NCBI RefSeq assembly: GCF_020524085.2
Contig: NZ_CP129016.1
Span: forward strand, 1,544,001-1,608,000
Origin: Halobacillus litoralis
GTDB taxonomy: Bacteria; Bacillota; Bacilli; Bacillales; Halobacillaceae
DNA: 64,000 bases
Reading direction: 5' to 3'
The stretch's first letter is position 1; every line of letters begins with the position of its first letter. This document shows positions 7,219 through 15,974 of the stretch, piece after piece. The position numbers were made by a program, and so were the translations under genes. The notes under the pieces were generated by a model. The model saw nothing but the letters and a program-made list of their open reading frames with translations, was not told the DNA's origin and did no database searches.

Positions 7219-9161
7219 TACACGAACTCCCTTTCTGAAAGCTGACGAAATGCTTGTAAGCTGGATGGATTACGTAAGGACGCTTCGTTTTTCACTTCTT
7301 CTCCTAAAGCGGCTGTTTTCGCTGCTCCTTCGACTCTTTTTCCATTGATGGTATGAGGGATTTCCTCCACTTGATAAATCCGCTTCGGTACATGACGAGG
7401 AGAAGCTTTGGTCCGGATTTGTCGCCGTATTTCTTTTGCCGAGTCTTCTGTAAGGTTTTCCGTCACCACACAAAGCACGATTTCTTCATCATGATCTTTC
7501 GGTAATCCGAAAACGACGCTGTCTTTGATTTCGTTGATATGGTCGACGACACCATAAATTTCAGCGGTACCAATGCGGACGCCGCCTGGATTCAATGTCG
7601 TATCGGCACGTCCATATATGATGAACGATTGGTCGATGGTCTGTTCAGCTAAGTCTCCATGTGTCCAAATCCCTGGCCGCTTAGAAAAATAGCTCTTCCT
7701 GTAACGTTCCTCTCCACCTTCACCGAAGAAGGTGAGCGGCATGCTCGGGAATGGTTTGGTGCAAACAAGGTCACCCTTTTCTTCGTAGACCGATGCTCCT
7801 CGCTCATCCAATACATCAACCGCCATTCCTAACGCTTTGCATGCAATTTCGCCTTGCTTCAATGGATGAACGGGTGATCCCATTACAAAACAGCCGATGA
7901 TTTCTGTTCCGCCGGAAATGGAAGCAAGGAACAGATTCTGTTTGATCGTTTGATAGATCCAGTTGTATTGCTCTGGTGCTAAAGGAGCCCCGCAGGATAG
8001 CAGACTTTTCAAAGTGTCGAGCGAGTGACTGCTTTTCAGATCGACGCCTGCCTTCATCAATGTATCCAGGTACTTAGGACTTGTGCCGAAATGGGTGATG
8101 CCCACTTCATCCGCAATGTCCCACAAATGGGTGAGGTAATCTTGCCTTACGGGAGAACCGTCGTACAATAAAATAGCCGCTTCACTGGCTAACCCTGAAA
8201 CGAGCCATGGATACATCATCCAGGCGGTATTGGTGTACCAGAACAACACATCATTTTGCTGGACATCGCAATGCAGCTGGTGTTCTTTCACATGTTGCAG
8301 GAGTGTCCCCCCGACCGAATGGACGATCGCTTTCGGCAGTCCCGTCGTTCCCGATGTATATAAAATGTATAAAGGATGATTAAAAGAAACGGGTTGGAAC
8401 GTTGGCTCTACTGCATCATTGTTGCAAAGTTCGTCCCAGGATAGAGATTGTAGTCCTTCAATATCCGTTTCACCTCCGAACGTCACAAGAGCAGATAGTC
8501 CTTCCAGATGTTCCGTCGTCTGCTTGATTTTTTCTTTGATCTGGAATGGCTTTTGCTTATATTGATAGGAGAGCGTAGCAATCAACACTTTCGGTTTCAC
8601 CTGACCGATGCGATCGACGATCCCTTTCGTCCCGAAGTCAGGGGAACAGGAGGTCCATGTCGCCCCGAGTGAAGTGGTCGCAAGCAAGGCGACCAACCCT
8701 TGGATATCGTTCGTCGTGACCCCGGCCACACAATCGCCTTCCTGTATACCTAATCGCTTTAACCCTTCCTGAGCTTTGGCAACTGATTGCCTTAGCTCAT
8801 GTAAAGTAATACTTCGTTGAATGCCTTCCTCATTCGCTTCATAGGCAACGATTCGATCAAGAGAACCGCGCAGTAAGTTTTCGGCGAAGTTCAACCGTGC
8901 TTCCGGAAACCAGGTACTATCCGGCATGGAAGTGCCTGGGACAAAAACACGGTCTCCCTTTTCTCCGATAATTCCCGCATAATCCCACACCGCTGACCAA
9001 AACTCTGAAAGGTGGGAAACGGACCAGCGGTGGAAACGTTCATAAGGGAAAAGCGGCTGGCCGGTATAGTCAGCAAAAGCTTTGATGTGCGATTGTTCTA
9101 TTCGTTCGCTCGATGGCTCCCATAGATAAGGGGAACGCTGAGCGGTGATCGTTGTATTCAT
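7218..9161 (-). CDS. aacS: Acetoacetyl-CoA synthetase (acetoacetate-CoA ligase), 647 aa
   Basis: This ATP-dependent enzyme activates acetoacetate, or a similar acid, to its CoA thioester through an acyl-adenylate. The N-terminal ACAS-type segment (LWEPSSERI..., WFPEARLNFAENLLRG) is typical of this subfamily. The AMP-binding motif is LYTSGTTGLPKAI (268-280), and the C-terminal domain has YGRADTTLNPGGVRIGTAEIY and the lysine motif TINGKRVE. It lies 20 bases after the thiolase gene and overlaps the next gene by one base. Acetoacetyl-CoA made here could be split by the upstream thiolase to two acetyl-CoA. Because the operon is SAM-controlled, other substrates such as sulfur-containing acids should be kept in mind. 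Confidence 0.88.
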   Translation of the reverse strand: MNTTITAQRSPYLWEPSSERIEQSHIKAFADYTGQPLFPYERFHRWSVSHLSEFWSAVWDYAGIIGEKGDRVFVPGTSMPDSTWFPEARLNFAENLLRGSLDRIVAYEANEEGIQRSITLHELRQSVAKAQEGLKRLGIQEGDCVAGVTTNDIQGLVALLATTSLGATWTSCSPDFGTKGIVDRIGQVKPKVLIATLSYQYKQKPFQIKEKIKQTTEHLEGLSALVTFGGETDIEGLQSLSWDELCNNDAVEPTFQPVSFNHPLYILYTSGTTGLPKAIVHSVGGTLLQHVKEHQLHCDVQQNDVLFWYTNTAWMMYPWLVSGLASEAAILLYDGSPVRQDYLTHLWDIADEVGITHFGTSPKYLDTLMKAGVDLKSSHSLDTLKSLLSCGAPLAPEQYNWIYQTIKQNLFLASISGGTEIIGCFVMGSPVHPLKQGEIACKALGMAVDVLDERGASVYEEKGDLVCTKPFPSMPLTFFGEGGEERYRKSYFSKRPGIWTHGDLAEQTIDQSFIIYGRADTTLNPGGVRIGTAEIYGVVDHINEIKDSVVFGLPKDHDEEIVLCVVTENLTEDSAKEIRRQIRTKASPRHVPKRIYQVEEIPHTINGKRVEGAAKTAALGEEVKNEASLRNPSSLQAFRQLSEREFV

Positions 9162-9181
9162 TGGGTTTGTCTCCTTTCGAG

Positions 9182-10336
9182 TTATGAATAAGGAACTTCA
9201 ATCAACAGGGCCATACCCTGTCCACCACCGCCGCAAAGGGAAGCGATGCCTTTTCCTCCGCCGCGTCGTTTCAGTTCATGGGCAAGGGTCAAAACGAGCC
9301 GGAATCCTGTGCCTCCTAAAGGGTGACCAAGAGCGATTGCGCCACCGTTCACATTGACCCGGTCATAATCGATGCCAAGCTCCCGGCAGCTGCCGATAAC
9401 AACACTGGCAAAAGCTTCATTGATTTCAAATAGATCGATATCCTCGGTCGTCAATTGGTGTCTGTCTAATAGTTCTTGGATCGCTTGCGATGGTTTGGTT
9501 TGTAAACTCGGATCAGGTCCGGCAATCTCTGACCAATCTATGATCTCGGCGAGTGGATCCTGGCCGAGTGATTCTGCTTTCTCTTTAGTGGTAACGATCC
9601 CAACGCTCGCCCCGTCCGTCATCTGCGACGCATTGCCTGCCGTAATCGTGCCTTCGTTGGAAAAGGCGGGGGAGAGGCTGGATAACTTTTCTACTGTCGT
9701 TCCTTTGCGGATGCCTTCATCTTCCTCGAGTAATCCTGTAAAAGGAGTGATTTCAGGTTGGAACCATCCATTTTCCTGAGCGTGAGATGCTCGTTGCTGG
9801 GAAAGGGCGGCATATTCATCTTGTTCCTCACGACTGATCTCGAAGGAGCGGTTTTTCTCATCGGTAAGAGCGCCCATCGAGACATCGGTTAAGGCACACC
9901 ATAAACCATCGTTCAGTAATGTGTCTTTTAGTAGGGCATGACCAAGTCCGGAAGAAGCACGTACAGGAGCGGTATGAGGTGCATTCGTCATCGAGTCGAA
10001 TCCACCGACGATGTATAACTCTCCTTCATTCAATTTCAGTCTTCGGGAGGCATCCGCAATCGTAGCGATCCCACCCAAACAGACATTATTCAATGTGATG
10101 GCAGGTGTACTGATTTCCACCCCCGCTTTATAAGCGACTTGCCTCGCAGGGTTTTGGCCGCCCCCAGCCTGAATCACTTGGGCAAGCAGCACACCATCCG
10201 CCTGTTTGGCTATCGGATTTTTCTCTAACAAAGCGCTTAGCGCATGCGATCCTAGCTCGGATGCGGTTTTCTTTTTCAAAGCCCCTTTCCACTTTCCGAA
10301 CGGGGTGCGGATGCCATCTAGTAGTACTGTAGTCAT
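9182..10336 (-). CDS. Acetyl-CoA acetyltransferase (thiolase), 384 aa
   Basis: A classical thiolase with all catalytic residues: nucleophile C86 (NNVCLGG), H338 (ALGHPLGGTG) and C368 (SLCGGGGQG). It interconverts two acetyl-CoA and acetoacetyl-CoA or cleaves longer 3-oxoacyl-CoA. It is the first gene of a six-gene minus-strand operon and has AAAGGAG correctly spaced before ATG 10336. The leader carries two complete SAM-I riboswitches (10410-10687) and a consensus promoter (10714-10742). Low SAM should therefore raise expression, which is unexpected for a general thiolase. Confidence 0.92.
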   Translation of the reverse strand: MTTVLLDGIRTPFGKWKGALKKKTASELGSHALSALLEKNPIAKQADGVLLAQVIQAGGGQNPARQVAYKAGVEISTPAITLNNVCLGGIATIADASRRLKLNEGELYIVGGFDSMTNAPHTAPVRASSGLGHALLKDTLLNDGLWCALTDVSMGALTDEKNRSFEISREEQDEYAALSQQRASHAQENGWFQPEITPFTGLLEEDEGIRKGTTVEKLSSLSPAFSNEGTITAGNASQMTDGASVGIVTTKEKAESLGQDPLAEIIDWSEIAGPDPSLQTKPSQAIQELLDRHQLTTEDIDLFEINEAFASVVIGSCRELGIDYDRVNVNGGAIALGHPLGGTGFRLVLTLAHELKRRGGGKGIASLCGGGGQGMALLIEVPYS

Positions 10337-10365
10337 CTATGTATCCACTCCTTTTTGTATAATAG

Positions 10366-10402
10366 AAAGAGCCCTCTTCACAAAAATAAGAAGAGGGCTC
10401 TT
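10366..10402 (-). terminator. Riboswitch-controlled terminator 2 (proximal)
   Basis: AAGAGCCCTCTTC and GAAGAGGGCTCTT form a 13-bp stem, followed on the minus strand by TCTATTAT. It lies between the proximal SAM-I aptamer and the thiolase start. Confidence 0.88.
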
Positions 10403-10409
10403 GGCTCTT

Positions 10410-10513
10410 CTTATCTTCCAGGATCATCTCCTGCAGGAATTAGCACCTTATCAAGCGTTTGCTTGATGGTTGCCGGGCGTCAACGGGCCAGTCCCTCTGC
10501 CTCTCTGGATAAG
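10410..10513 (-). promoter_or_regulatory. SAM-I (S-box) riboswitch 2, proximal to the thiolase operon
   Basis: On the minus strand the aptamer reads CTTATCCAGAGAGG, GAGGGACTGGCCC, GCCCGGCAACC, GGTGCTAATTCC and closes with GATAAG. It has all conserved S-box blocks: P1, the kink-turn, the J1/2-P3 core and the pseudoknot partner. SAM binding should favour the terminator at 10366-10402, so the operon is off at high SAM. Confidence 0.95.
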
Positions 10514-10530
10514 AATTAAGTATTCAATTG

Positions 10531-10566
10531 GAAAATATAAAACCTCTCTATCAGCGATAGAGAGGT
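10531..10566 (-). terminator. Riboswitch-controlled terminator 1 (distal)
   Basis: A perfect 12-bp stem (AACCTCTCTATC / GATAGAGAGGTT, 10541-10566) is followed on the minus strand by TTATATTTTC. It sits between the two SAM-I aptamers, so transcripts must pass two separate SAM checkpoints. Confidence 0.88.
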
Positions 10567-10584
10567 TAGAGATTATGTAAATCT

Positions 10585-10687
10585 CTTATCTTCCTGAGCG
10601 TTCACTCAGTAGGATTTGGCACCATGCTATGAATATAGCGGTTGCCGGGTTTCACAGGGCCAGTCCCTCCACCTCTCTGGATAAGAT
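10585..10687 (-). promoter_or_regulatory. SAM-I (S-box) riboswitch 1, distal
   Basis: On the minus strand it reads CTTATCCAGAGAGGTGGAGG, ACTGGCCC, AACCCGGCAACC, GGTGCCAAATCC and closes with GATAAG. All core blocks match the S-box consensus. P2-P4 differ clearly from the proximal copy, so this is not a recent duplication. Confidence 0.95.
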
Positions 10688-10713
10688 GTTCTTTCGTTAT
10701 TTGGTTAAGTGCC

Positions 10714-10742
10714 ATGTTAGCAAGGGAAAGGACAAGTGTCAA
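10714..10742 (-). promoter_or_regulatory. Sigma-A promoter of the SAM-controlled operon
   Basis: On the minus strand, -35 TTGACA (10737-10742), a 17-base spacer and -10 TAACAT (10714-10719). It lies just upstream of the distal SAM-I aptamer, so both riboswitches are in the leader. Confidence 0.85.
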
Positions 10743-11077
10743 TGCATTTTATAGAAAAGTGTGAAAATTTATTTTATTTGATCCCCAAGCTCAAGCGTTT
10801 TAGAAAACTAATAGATAGCTCAACCGCAGTGGTTTTCGCTAGTTTTCCGTATCTTTTTCGATTTTACAGGTGTTTAGGTTTTTTATGACCACCTAGGTTT
10901 GGTCTTATTAATAAAGTCGTTTTTATTAGGAGAAGCAGGAATTTGGATGAATCGTGTAGTAAATATTTAGTACAAGAATCTATTTTTATTCTTGTCATCC
11001 TCGTTATTACTAACATTCAAAAGAACCGACGGAGGGATGGAGGAGCGAGTGAAGATATCAAATAAGGGGGCATACAC
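10743..11077. other. Intergenic region with weak hairpins
   Basis: Between the operon promoter and the gene at 11078 there are short inverted repeats (GAAAACTA 10803 with TAGTTTTC 10847; ACAAGAAT 10972 with ATTCTTGT 10995), none clearly a terminator. I see no gene. Confidence 0.5.
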
Positions 11078-11293
11078 ATGGCAGAAGTATCTTCGATGAA
11101 ACAGGCTGTTGATGTTTTACTTAAAAAGGGATTATCCAAGCGGGACATCCTAACCAATGTAGATAACAGCCATTTCCCGTTTGAGGATGAAGAAGTTGTG
11201 ATGACTTTTATTGATCTACAAATTGAGTGTTCCTCTGATGATGAATTTGACAAGTTGGTCGAGTATTTATATGGATTTAATTTGAAACAATAA
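11078..11293 (+). CDS. Small acidic protein of unknown function (71 aa)
   Basis: A complete gene with AAGGGGG eight bases before ATG 11078. The product is acidic, without a signal peptide or membrane segment, and probably mostly helical (MAEVSSMKQAVDVLLKKGLS..., then FEDEEVVMTFIDLQIECSSDDEFDKLVEYLYGF). I do not recognise the family. It is transcribed on its own and ends before the terminator at 11408-11453. It is divergent from the SAM-controlled operon; no link to it can be shown. Confidence 0.65.
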   Translation: MAEVSSMKQAVDVLLKKGLSKRDILTNVDNSHFPFEDEEVVMTFIDLQIECSSDDEFDKLVEYLYGFNLKQ

Positions 11294-11407
11294 TAGATTT
11301 ATTCAATTTCGCTCTTTAGCTACTTATTTATAGGATCAGTAGGAGAGTGCAGATATTGCTTAGTAAGTGGTAGAGTCTAACTTTAGCTGTTATATCGAAT
11401 TGAAGAC

Positions 11408-11453
11408 TGGCGTAGTATCCTCAGTTTAGGTTGGGTACTACGCCATTTTTTTT
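11408..11453 (+). terminator. Rho-independent terminator
   Basis: TGGCGTAGTA (11408-11417) pairs with TACTACGCCA (11436-11445), followed by nine T. It ends the transcript of the 71-aa gene. The rest of 11294-11634 shows only a possible promoter for the next gene near 11530-11560 (TTAACA, TACTAA), which is weak. Confidence 0.9.
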
Positions 11454-11634
11454 GGTTATTAAAGCATATTATAGGGTCCTAAATGTGGTTTTTGAGTTGA
11501 AAACTTTAGTCTTGTTTATTTAAAAATAATTAACAATTCATCGTGCTTTTATACTAAAATAGAGGTTGTGTAAATAATGTGTGAATACATAAAGAGAAGA
11601 TTTTTCTTCGTAAAAGAAAGAGGAGAGTGAGTGA

Positions 11635-14600
11635 ATGTTTTTTAAAAAAGGAAAAATAGAGCGTGTACTTGTGCTTGCCATCCTGGCGCTTATTGTCTCG
11701 CTGGGAAATTCGGAGGTTAGTTATGCAGGTTCGGATGTTACTCCACCTGTACTAAATGATTTAACTGTTTCAAAAAAGGAAGCTACAGTAGGAGATGAAG
11801 TGACAATCACAGCTGATGTGATTGATGATTTATCAGGAGTAGATAGGGTTAGTATCAAGTATGAAGCGCCAGAAGGAACCGCAACAAAATACGTAACACT
11901 AAGGTTAAATGCTGCAACTAGCAAATATGAAGGTAGTCTTGAAATTGGAGATTACGATGTTGCAGGAGCATGGAAAATAGATTACTTATACGTAAAAGAT
12001 GTCCAGGATAACTATTATTATTACTATAATTCTGATGGTGGTTATGAGTATAAACGGGAAACCTCAGAGTATATAGATCTAAGTCCTTATAATATAGTAG
12101 TGTCGGGGACGGAAGAAGATAAACAGCCTCCAAAGCTAGACAATCTTCAAGTAACTCCTCTAGATGTAACAAAAAGGGATATTGTAAAGATATCAGCTGA
12201 AGTCAGTGATAATTTATCAGGGGTAGATAGGGTTAGTATCAAGTATGAAGCCCCAGAAGGAACCGCAACAAAGTACGTAACATTAAGGTTGAATGCTGAA
12301 ACTGGAAAATATGAAGGTAGCCTTGAAATTGGAGATTACGATGTTGCGGGAGCATGGAAAATAGATTACTTATACGTAAAAGATGCCCAGGATAACTATT
12401 ACTATTATTATAACTCTTACGGTGGTGCAGAGTATAAGCGGGAAACCTCAGAGTATATAGATTTAAGTCCTTATAATATAGTGGTATCTGGGACAGAAGA
12501 AGATAAACAGCCTCCAAAGCTAGACAATCTTCAAGTAACTCCCACTAATGTAAAAAGGGGAGAAGTAGTAAAGTTCAGTGCTCAGGTAAGTGATAATTTA
12601 TCAGGAGTAGATAGGGTCAGTATCAAATATGAAGCGCCAGAAGGAACCGCAACAAAGTACGTAACATTAAGGTTGAATGCTGAAACTGGAAAATATGAAG
12701 GTAGTCTTGAAATTGGAGATTACGATGTTGCGGGAGCGTGGAAAATAGATTACTTATACGTAAAAGATGCCCAGGATAACTATTACTATTATTATAACTC
12801 TTACGGTGGTGCAGAGTATAAGCGGGAAACCTCAGAGTATATTGATCTCAGCTCTCATGATGTAGTGGTAGAAGAAACAGATAAGATTGCACCAATAACA
12901 AGCGTGGATTTCACCTCATCCACTCCAATGAAGAATGGATGGTACCCTTCAAATGTTACAGCTACTTTAAGCGCAACAGATGAAGAAGCAGGTATCAAAA
13001 AGATAGAGTATCGGACAAATGAAGGAAATTGGATCGAATATACAGAGGCCTTCGAAATCAGCCAGGAAGGCGAAGTTCAGCTTGATTACCGAAGCGTAGA
13101 CCATGCTGGCAATATAGAGGAAATTCAAACCGAGATCATCAAAATAGATAAAACATCGCCGGTGACGACAACTTCTGAAATTCCTTCCGGCTGGGGTAAT
13201 GAAGAAATAGAGCTATCCTTAACGGCTAGAGATGAATCTTCAGGTGTAAGTTCTATTGAATATAGAATGAACGAAGGTGAGTGGACTGCCTACGATACAC
13301 CTATTACGATTGATGAAGAAGGTAAACATGTCATTGAATATCGAAGTACAGATCAAGCTGGGAACCAGGAAGAAATTCAGACGGTCGATGTCAATCTTGA
13401 TTTTGGATCCCCAGAAACTACAATGAGTTCCGTGAGTGATGTATGGCATAAATCCAATGTGGAAGTAACATTAAGTTCTTCAGATGGTTTGTCAGGCGTC
13501 TCAAGAACGGAATATAGAGTGAACGAAGAGGAATGGGCAACCTATGATACTTCTATTCTTGTTGAAGGAGAAGGAAGCAATAAAGTAGAATTCCGAAGCA
13601 TCGATCATGCTGGAAACGTAGAAGCGACACAAAGCAAAGTGATTAAAGTAGACAAAACCGCACCAGTGACCACAGCTGAAGAAGTACCGACGGACTGGTC
13701 CAATCAGGATGTTGAGCTAACCTTATCGTCTTCAGATGAGTTGTCAGGCGTGTCTTCCATCGAATATAAAATCAATGATGGCGAGTGGAAAGACTATAGT
13801 GATCCTATTAAGTTAGATCAAGAAGGATCGACAACGATTGAATTTAGAAGTAGTGATAACGTGGGTAATATAGAAGAAGTTCAAAATGAAACAATTAAAT
13901 TGGACAAAACGGCACCAGTTACTTCAGTTAACGGAGTCCCTGAAAAGTGGGCGAATAAAACGACAGAGATCACATTAACTTCTAAAGACCAATGGTCAGG
14001 TGTAGCTACGATTGAGTATAGAATGAACGAAGGGGAATGGACAGAGTATAGCGGTCCGATTACCTTCCAGCAGAAGGGCGAAAATGTCATTGACTATCGC
14101 AGTGTCGATACAGCTGGGAACGTAGAAGAGTTTAAGAGTTTAACTGTGAAATATGACGATCATGCTCCACAAACATCAGCTAGTGATGTAGGTAATCAAT
14201 GGCATAACTCCGAAGTAGAGGTATCCTTGAGTTCCACTGATCCATTATCCGGAGTGGCTAAGACAGAATACCGAATCAATAAGGGAGAATGGAAAGAATA
14301 TACGACTCCTGTATTGATTGATGAAGAAGGCAGCCACACTGTTGATTATCGCAGTATCGATTATGCGGGCAACAAAGAAGAGGATAAAAGCATCACAATT
14401 ATGCTGGATACAACGGCTCCAGATACAGCAATGAGTACTGAAAAGCGAGATGGTGATTTGGAGGTAACCCTGAGTTCTTCCGATGTACTGTCTGGGGTGA
14501 GCAAGACAGAATATCGAATCAATCAAGGAGAATGGAAGGAATATAACTCTGTAATTCAATTAAGCGAAGAAGGAACTCACACTGTCGACTATCGTAGTAT

Positions 14601-15192
14601 CGATTATGCAGGGAATGTGGAAGTAATCCAATCTACGGAGTTAACGATAGACAAACCTTCCAATGACGGTACTTTTAAAGATATCAAAGGCCATTGGGCG
14701 GAAGACAAAATAAATTATTTAGTACAAAATAACTTATTATCGGGGTATAAAGACGGTACCTTCCAACCTGATGTAAATATAACGAGGGCTGAAGCAGCAA
14801 CCGTTATTTCCAGGGAACTAGAACTTGAGAAGATTGGATCTGACTTTACAGATGTTTCAGAAGATCACTGGGCGAGCGGGTACATTGGTGCAGCCGCCAA
14901 GGCCAATATCCTCTCAGGCTACAAGGATGGAACCTTTCACCCGGATGAAAATTTAAGTCGAGCAGAAATGGCAACCATCGTTTCAAGAGCTTATCAATTA
15001 CAAGGCCAAACCGATATTTTCTCAGATACGAAAGGGCACTGGGCGGATTCCTATATTCAAACCCTGGCAGCCAATAATATAACAGTTGGGTACCCGGATG
15101 GAACCTTCAAACCGGAACAGGAAATTACCAGAGCTGAATTTGCCTCTTTTGTAGCGAGAGTATTGGAAGACAGCTTCAGAGTAACTGACTGA
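11635..15192 (+). CDS. Large SLH-anchored surface protein with Ig-like and OmpL47-like repeats (1185 aa)
   Basis: This is a secreted modular wall protein, probably an elongated stalk, adhesin or S-layer-associated protein. The signal peptide spans residues 1-31 (ending VSYA). Residues 35-418 are three 128-aa repeats that are almost identical (LSGVDRVSIKYEAPEGTATK, YLYVKD, QDNYYYYYNS). Residues about 415-1005 are seven repeats of ~84 aa of the OmpL47 beta-domain type (SGVSSIEYRMNEGEW, DYRSIDYAGN). Residues 1013-1185 are three SLH repeats with ITRAE, LSRAE and ITRAE. No enzyme motif is visible. AGAGGAG precedes ATG 11635. The repeats at DNA level invite copy-number change. Confidence 0.9.
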   Translation: MFFKKGKIERVLVLAILALIVSLGNSEVSYAGSDVTPPVLNDLTVSKKEATVGDEVTITADVIDDLSGVDRVSIKYEAPEGTATKYVTLRLNAATSKYEGSLEIGDYDVAGAWKIDYLYVKDVQDNYYYYYNSDGGYEYKRETSEYIDLSPYNIVVSGTEEDKQPPKLDNLQVTPLDVTKRDIVKISAEVSDNLSGVDRVSIKYEAPEGTATKYVTLRLNAETGKYEGSLEIGDYDVAGAWKIDYLYVKDAQDNYYYYYNSYGGAEYKRETSEYIDLSPYNIVVSGTEEDKQPPKLDNLQVTPTNVKRGEVVKFSAQVSDNLSGVDRVSIKYEAPEGTATKYVTLRLNAETGKYEGSLEIGDYDVAGAWKIDYLYVKDAQDNYYYYYNSYGGAEYKRETSEYIDLSSHDVVVEETDKIAPITSVDFTSSTPMKNGWYPSNVTATLSATDEEAGIKKIEYRTNEGNWIEYTEAFEISQEGEVQLDYRSVDHAGNIEEIQTEIIKIDKTSPVTTTSEIPSGWGNEEIELSLTARDESSGVSSIEYRMNEGEWTAYDTPITIDEEGKHVIEYRSTDQAGNQEEIQTVDVNLDFGSPETTMSSVSDVWHKSNVEVTLSSSDGLSGVSRTEYRVNEEEWATYDTSILVEGEGSNKVEFRSIDHAGNVEATQSKVIKVDKTAPVTTAEEVPTDWSNQDVELTLSSSDELSGVSSIEYKINDGEWKDYSDPIKLDQEGSTTIEFRSSDNVGNIEEVQNETIKLDKTAPVTSVNGVPEKWANKTTEITLTSKDQWSGVATIEYRMNEGEWTEYSGPITFQQKGENVIDYRSVDTAGNVEEFKSLTVKYDDHAPQTSASDVGNQWHNSEVEVSLSSTDPLSGVAKTEYRINKGEWKEYTTPVLIDEEGSHTVDYRSIDYAGNKEEDKSITIMLDTTAPDTAMSTEKRDGDLEVTLSSSDVLSGVSKTEYRINQGEWKEYNSVIQLSEEGTHTVDYRSIDYAGNVEVIQSTELTIDKPSNDGTFKDIKGHWAEDKINYLVQNNLLSGYKDGTFQPDVNITRAEAATVISRELELEKIGSDFTDVSEDHWASGYIGAAAKANILSGYKDGTFHPDENLSRAEMATIVSRAYQLQGQTDIFSDTKGHWADSYIQTLAANNITVGYPDGTFKPEQEITRAEFASFVARVLEDSFRVTD
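11737..12888 (+). repeat. Three tandem 384-nt coding repeats
   Basis: The units begin at 11737, 12121 and 12505. Units 2 and 3 are nearly identical over more than 250 bases (from the LSGVDRVS codons to the SEYIDLS codons). Unit 1 differs slightly more. They are direct in-frame repeats suited to recombination. Confidence 0.92.
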
Positions 15193-15222
15193 CAATAATG
15201 AATCATCATAGAATCTGAGCAT

Positions 15223-15264
15223 AAAAACACCTTCACAGTCTTATAAACTGTGAAGGTGTTTTTT
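15223..15264. terminator. Terminator after the large SLH gene
   Basis: AAAAACACCTTCACAGT pairs with ACTGTGAAGGTGTTTTTT around a seven-base loop, with A and T runs on both sides. Confidence 0.92.
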
Positions 15265-15443
15265 AATAGACCTTACTCCGTTTCTAAAAATGGAAAGGGA
15301 TTCCTGTGCTTTTTATTGAATATCTAACGTAGGTGGTTGTTCGTGTTAATGGGAATATGGTTACGTGAACGTTCAATAGATTGAAAACCTTAAAAAATAA
15401 CATCTACTTATTTATAAAAGAGGCATTTCCAGGAGGTATTGAA

Positions 15444-15854
15444 ATGATTAAAAAATTATTCTTTTACGTATTCATCATGTTCGCTCTTAGCGCTTGCAGC
15501 GAGCAGAGTGTATCGGAAGAAGAACTTATCACAATAGAAGAGGTGCAAACGGCTATTACAGATCAAGGATTGGCTCTAGAGGATGCAGATTTACCAAGCA
15601 TCAATGCTTTCACAAGAGAATTAAATGGTGTTTCTCCTGAAGCATATTTTATAGATGGTAATACGCTCTCTATTTATGTATTTCCTTCCACAGATGCACG
15701 AAAAGAAGGAATGGATGATTTTGAAGAAAAATCAGCTGCAGCTGGAGTCGTTGAACACGAAAAGTACATGCATAAAAACATCTTGGTATTTTACGAATTT
15801 GGAAATGAGGAAACGGATAGTAAATTGAAATCTGCAATAAATGGATTAGAGTAA
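15444..15854 (+). CDS. Small lipoprotein of unknown function (136 aa)
   Basis: The signal peptide has a lipobox (ALSAC, lipid-carrying Cys18), so the protein should be anchored on the outer face of the membrane. I chose ATG 15444 because CCAGGAGG lies eight bases upstream; an in-frame start at 15381 would add 21 residues and break the signal peptide. The mature part is acidic (EEELITIEEVQTAITDQG..., DADLPSINAFTREL) and recalls small Bacillus lipoproteins of unknown role. It is a single gene, closed by the terminator at 15918-15955. Confidence 0.8.
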   Translation: MIKKLFFYVFIMFALSACSEQSVSEEELITIEEVQTAITDQGLALEDADLPSINAFTRELNGVSPEAYFIDGNTLSIYVFPSTDARKEGMDDFEEKSAAAGVVEHEKYMHKNILVFYEFGNEETDSKLKSAINGLE

Positions 15855-15917
15855 TCCTGTGATTGATTCAAGTTATCGGCTCAGATCTCTCCTGAAGTAC
15901 TCGAAGTGATGAAATGT

Positions 15918-15955
15918 AAACAGAGTAGCATCCTATTTAGGATGCTACTCTGTTT
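15918..15955. terminator. Bidirectional terminator between convergent genes
   Basis: AAACAGAGTAGCATCCTA pairs with TAGGATGCTACTCTGTTT. It separates the lipoprotein gene (+) from the SLH pseudogene (-). Confidence 0.88.
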
Positions 15956-15974
15956 CTGTTGAGAAAGGGAATAT

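Noticed and set aside
10128-10466. Open frames on both strands across the thiolase start and the proximal riboswitch
   Set aside because: They overlap the clear thiolase gene and a structured RNA, so they are chance frames.
11918-12517. Two similar minus-strand frames under the large SLH gene
   Set aside because: Their similarity only mirrors the 384-nt repeats of the real gene on the other strand.
11737-12888. A CRISPR-like array
   Set aside because: The repeats are 384-nt in-frame protein modules without short spacers.
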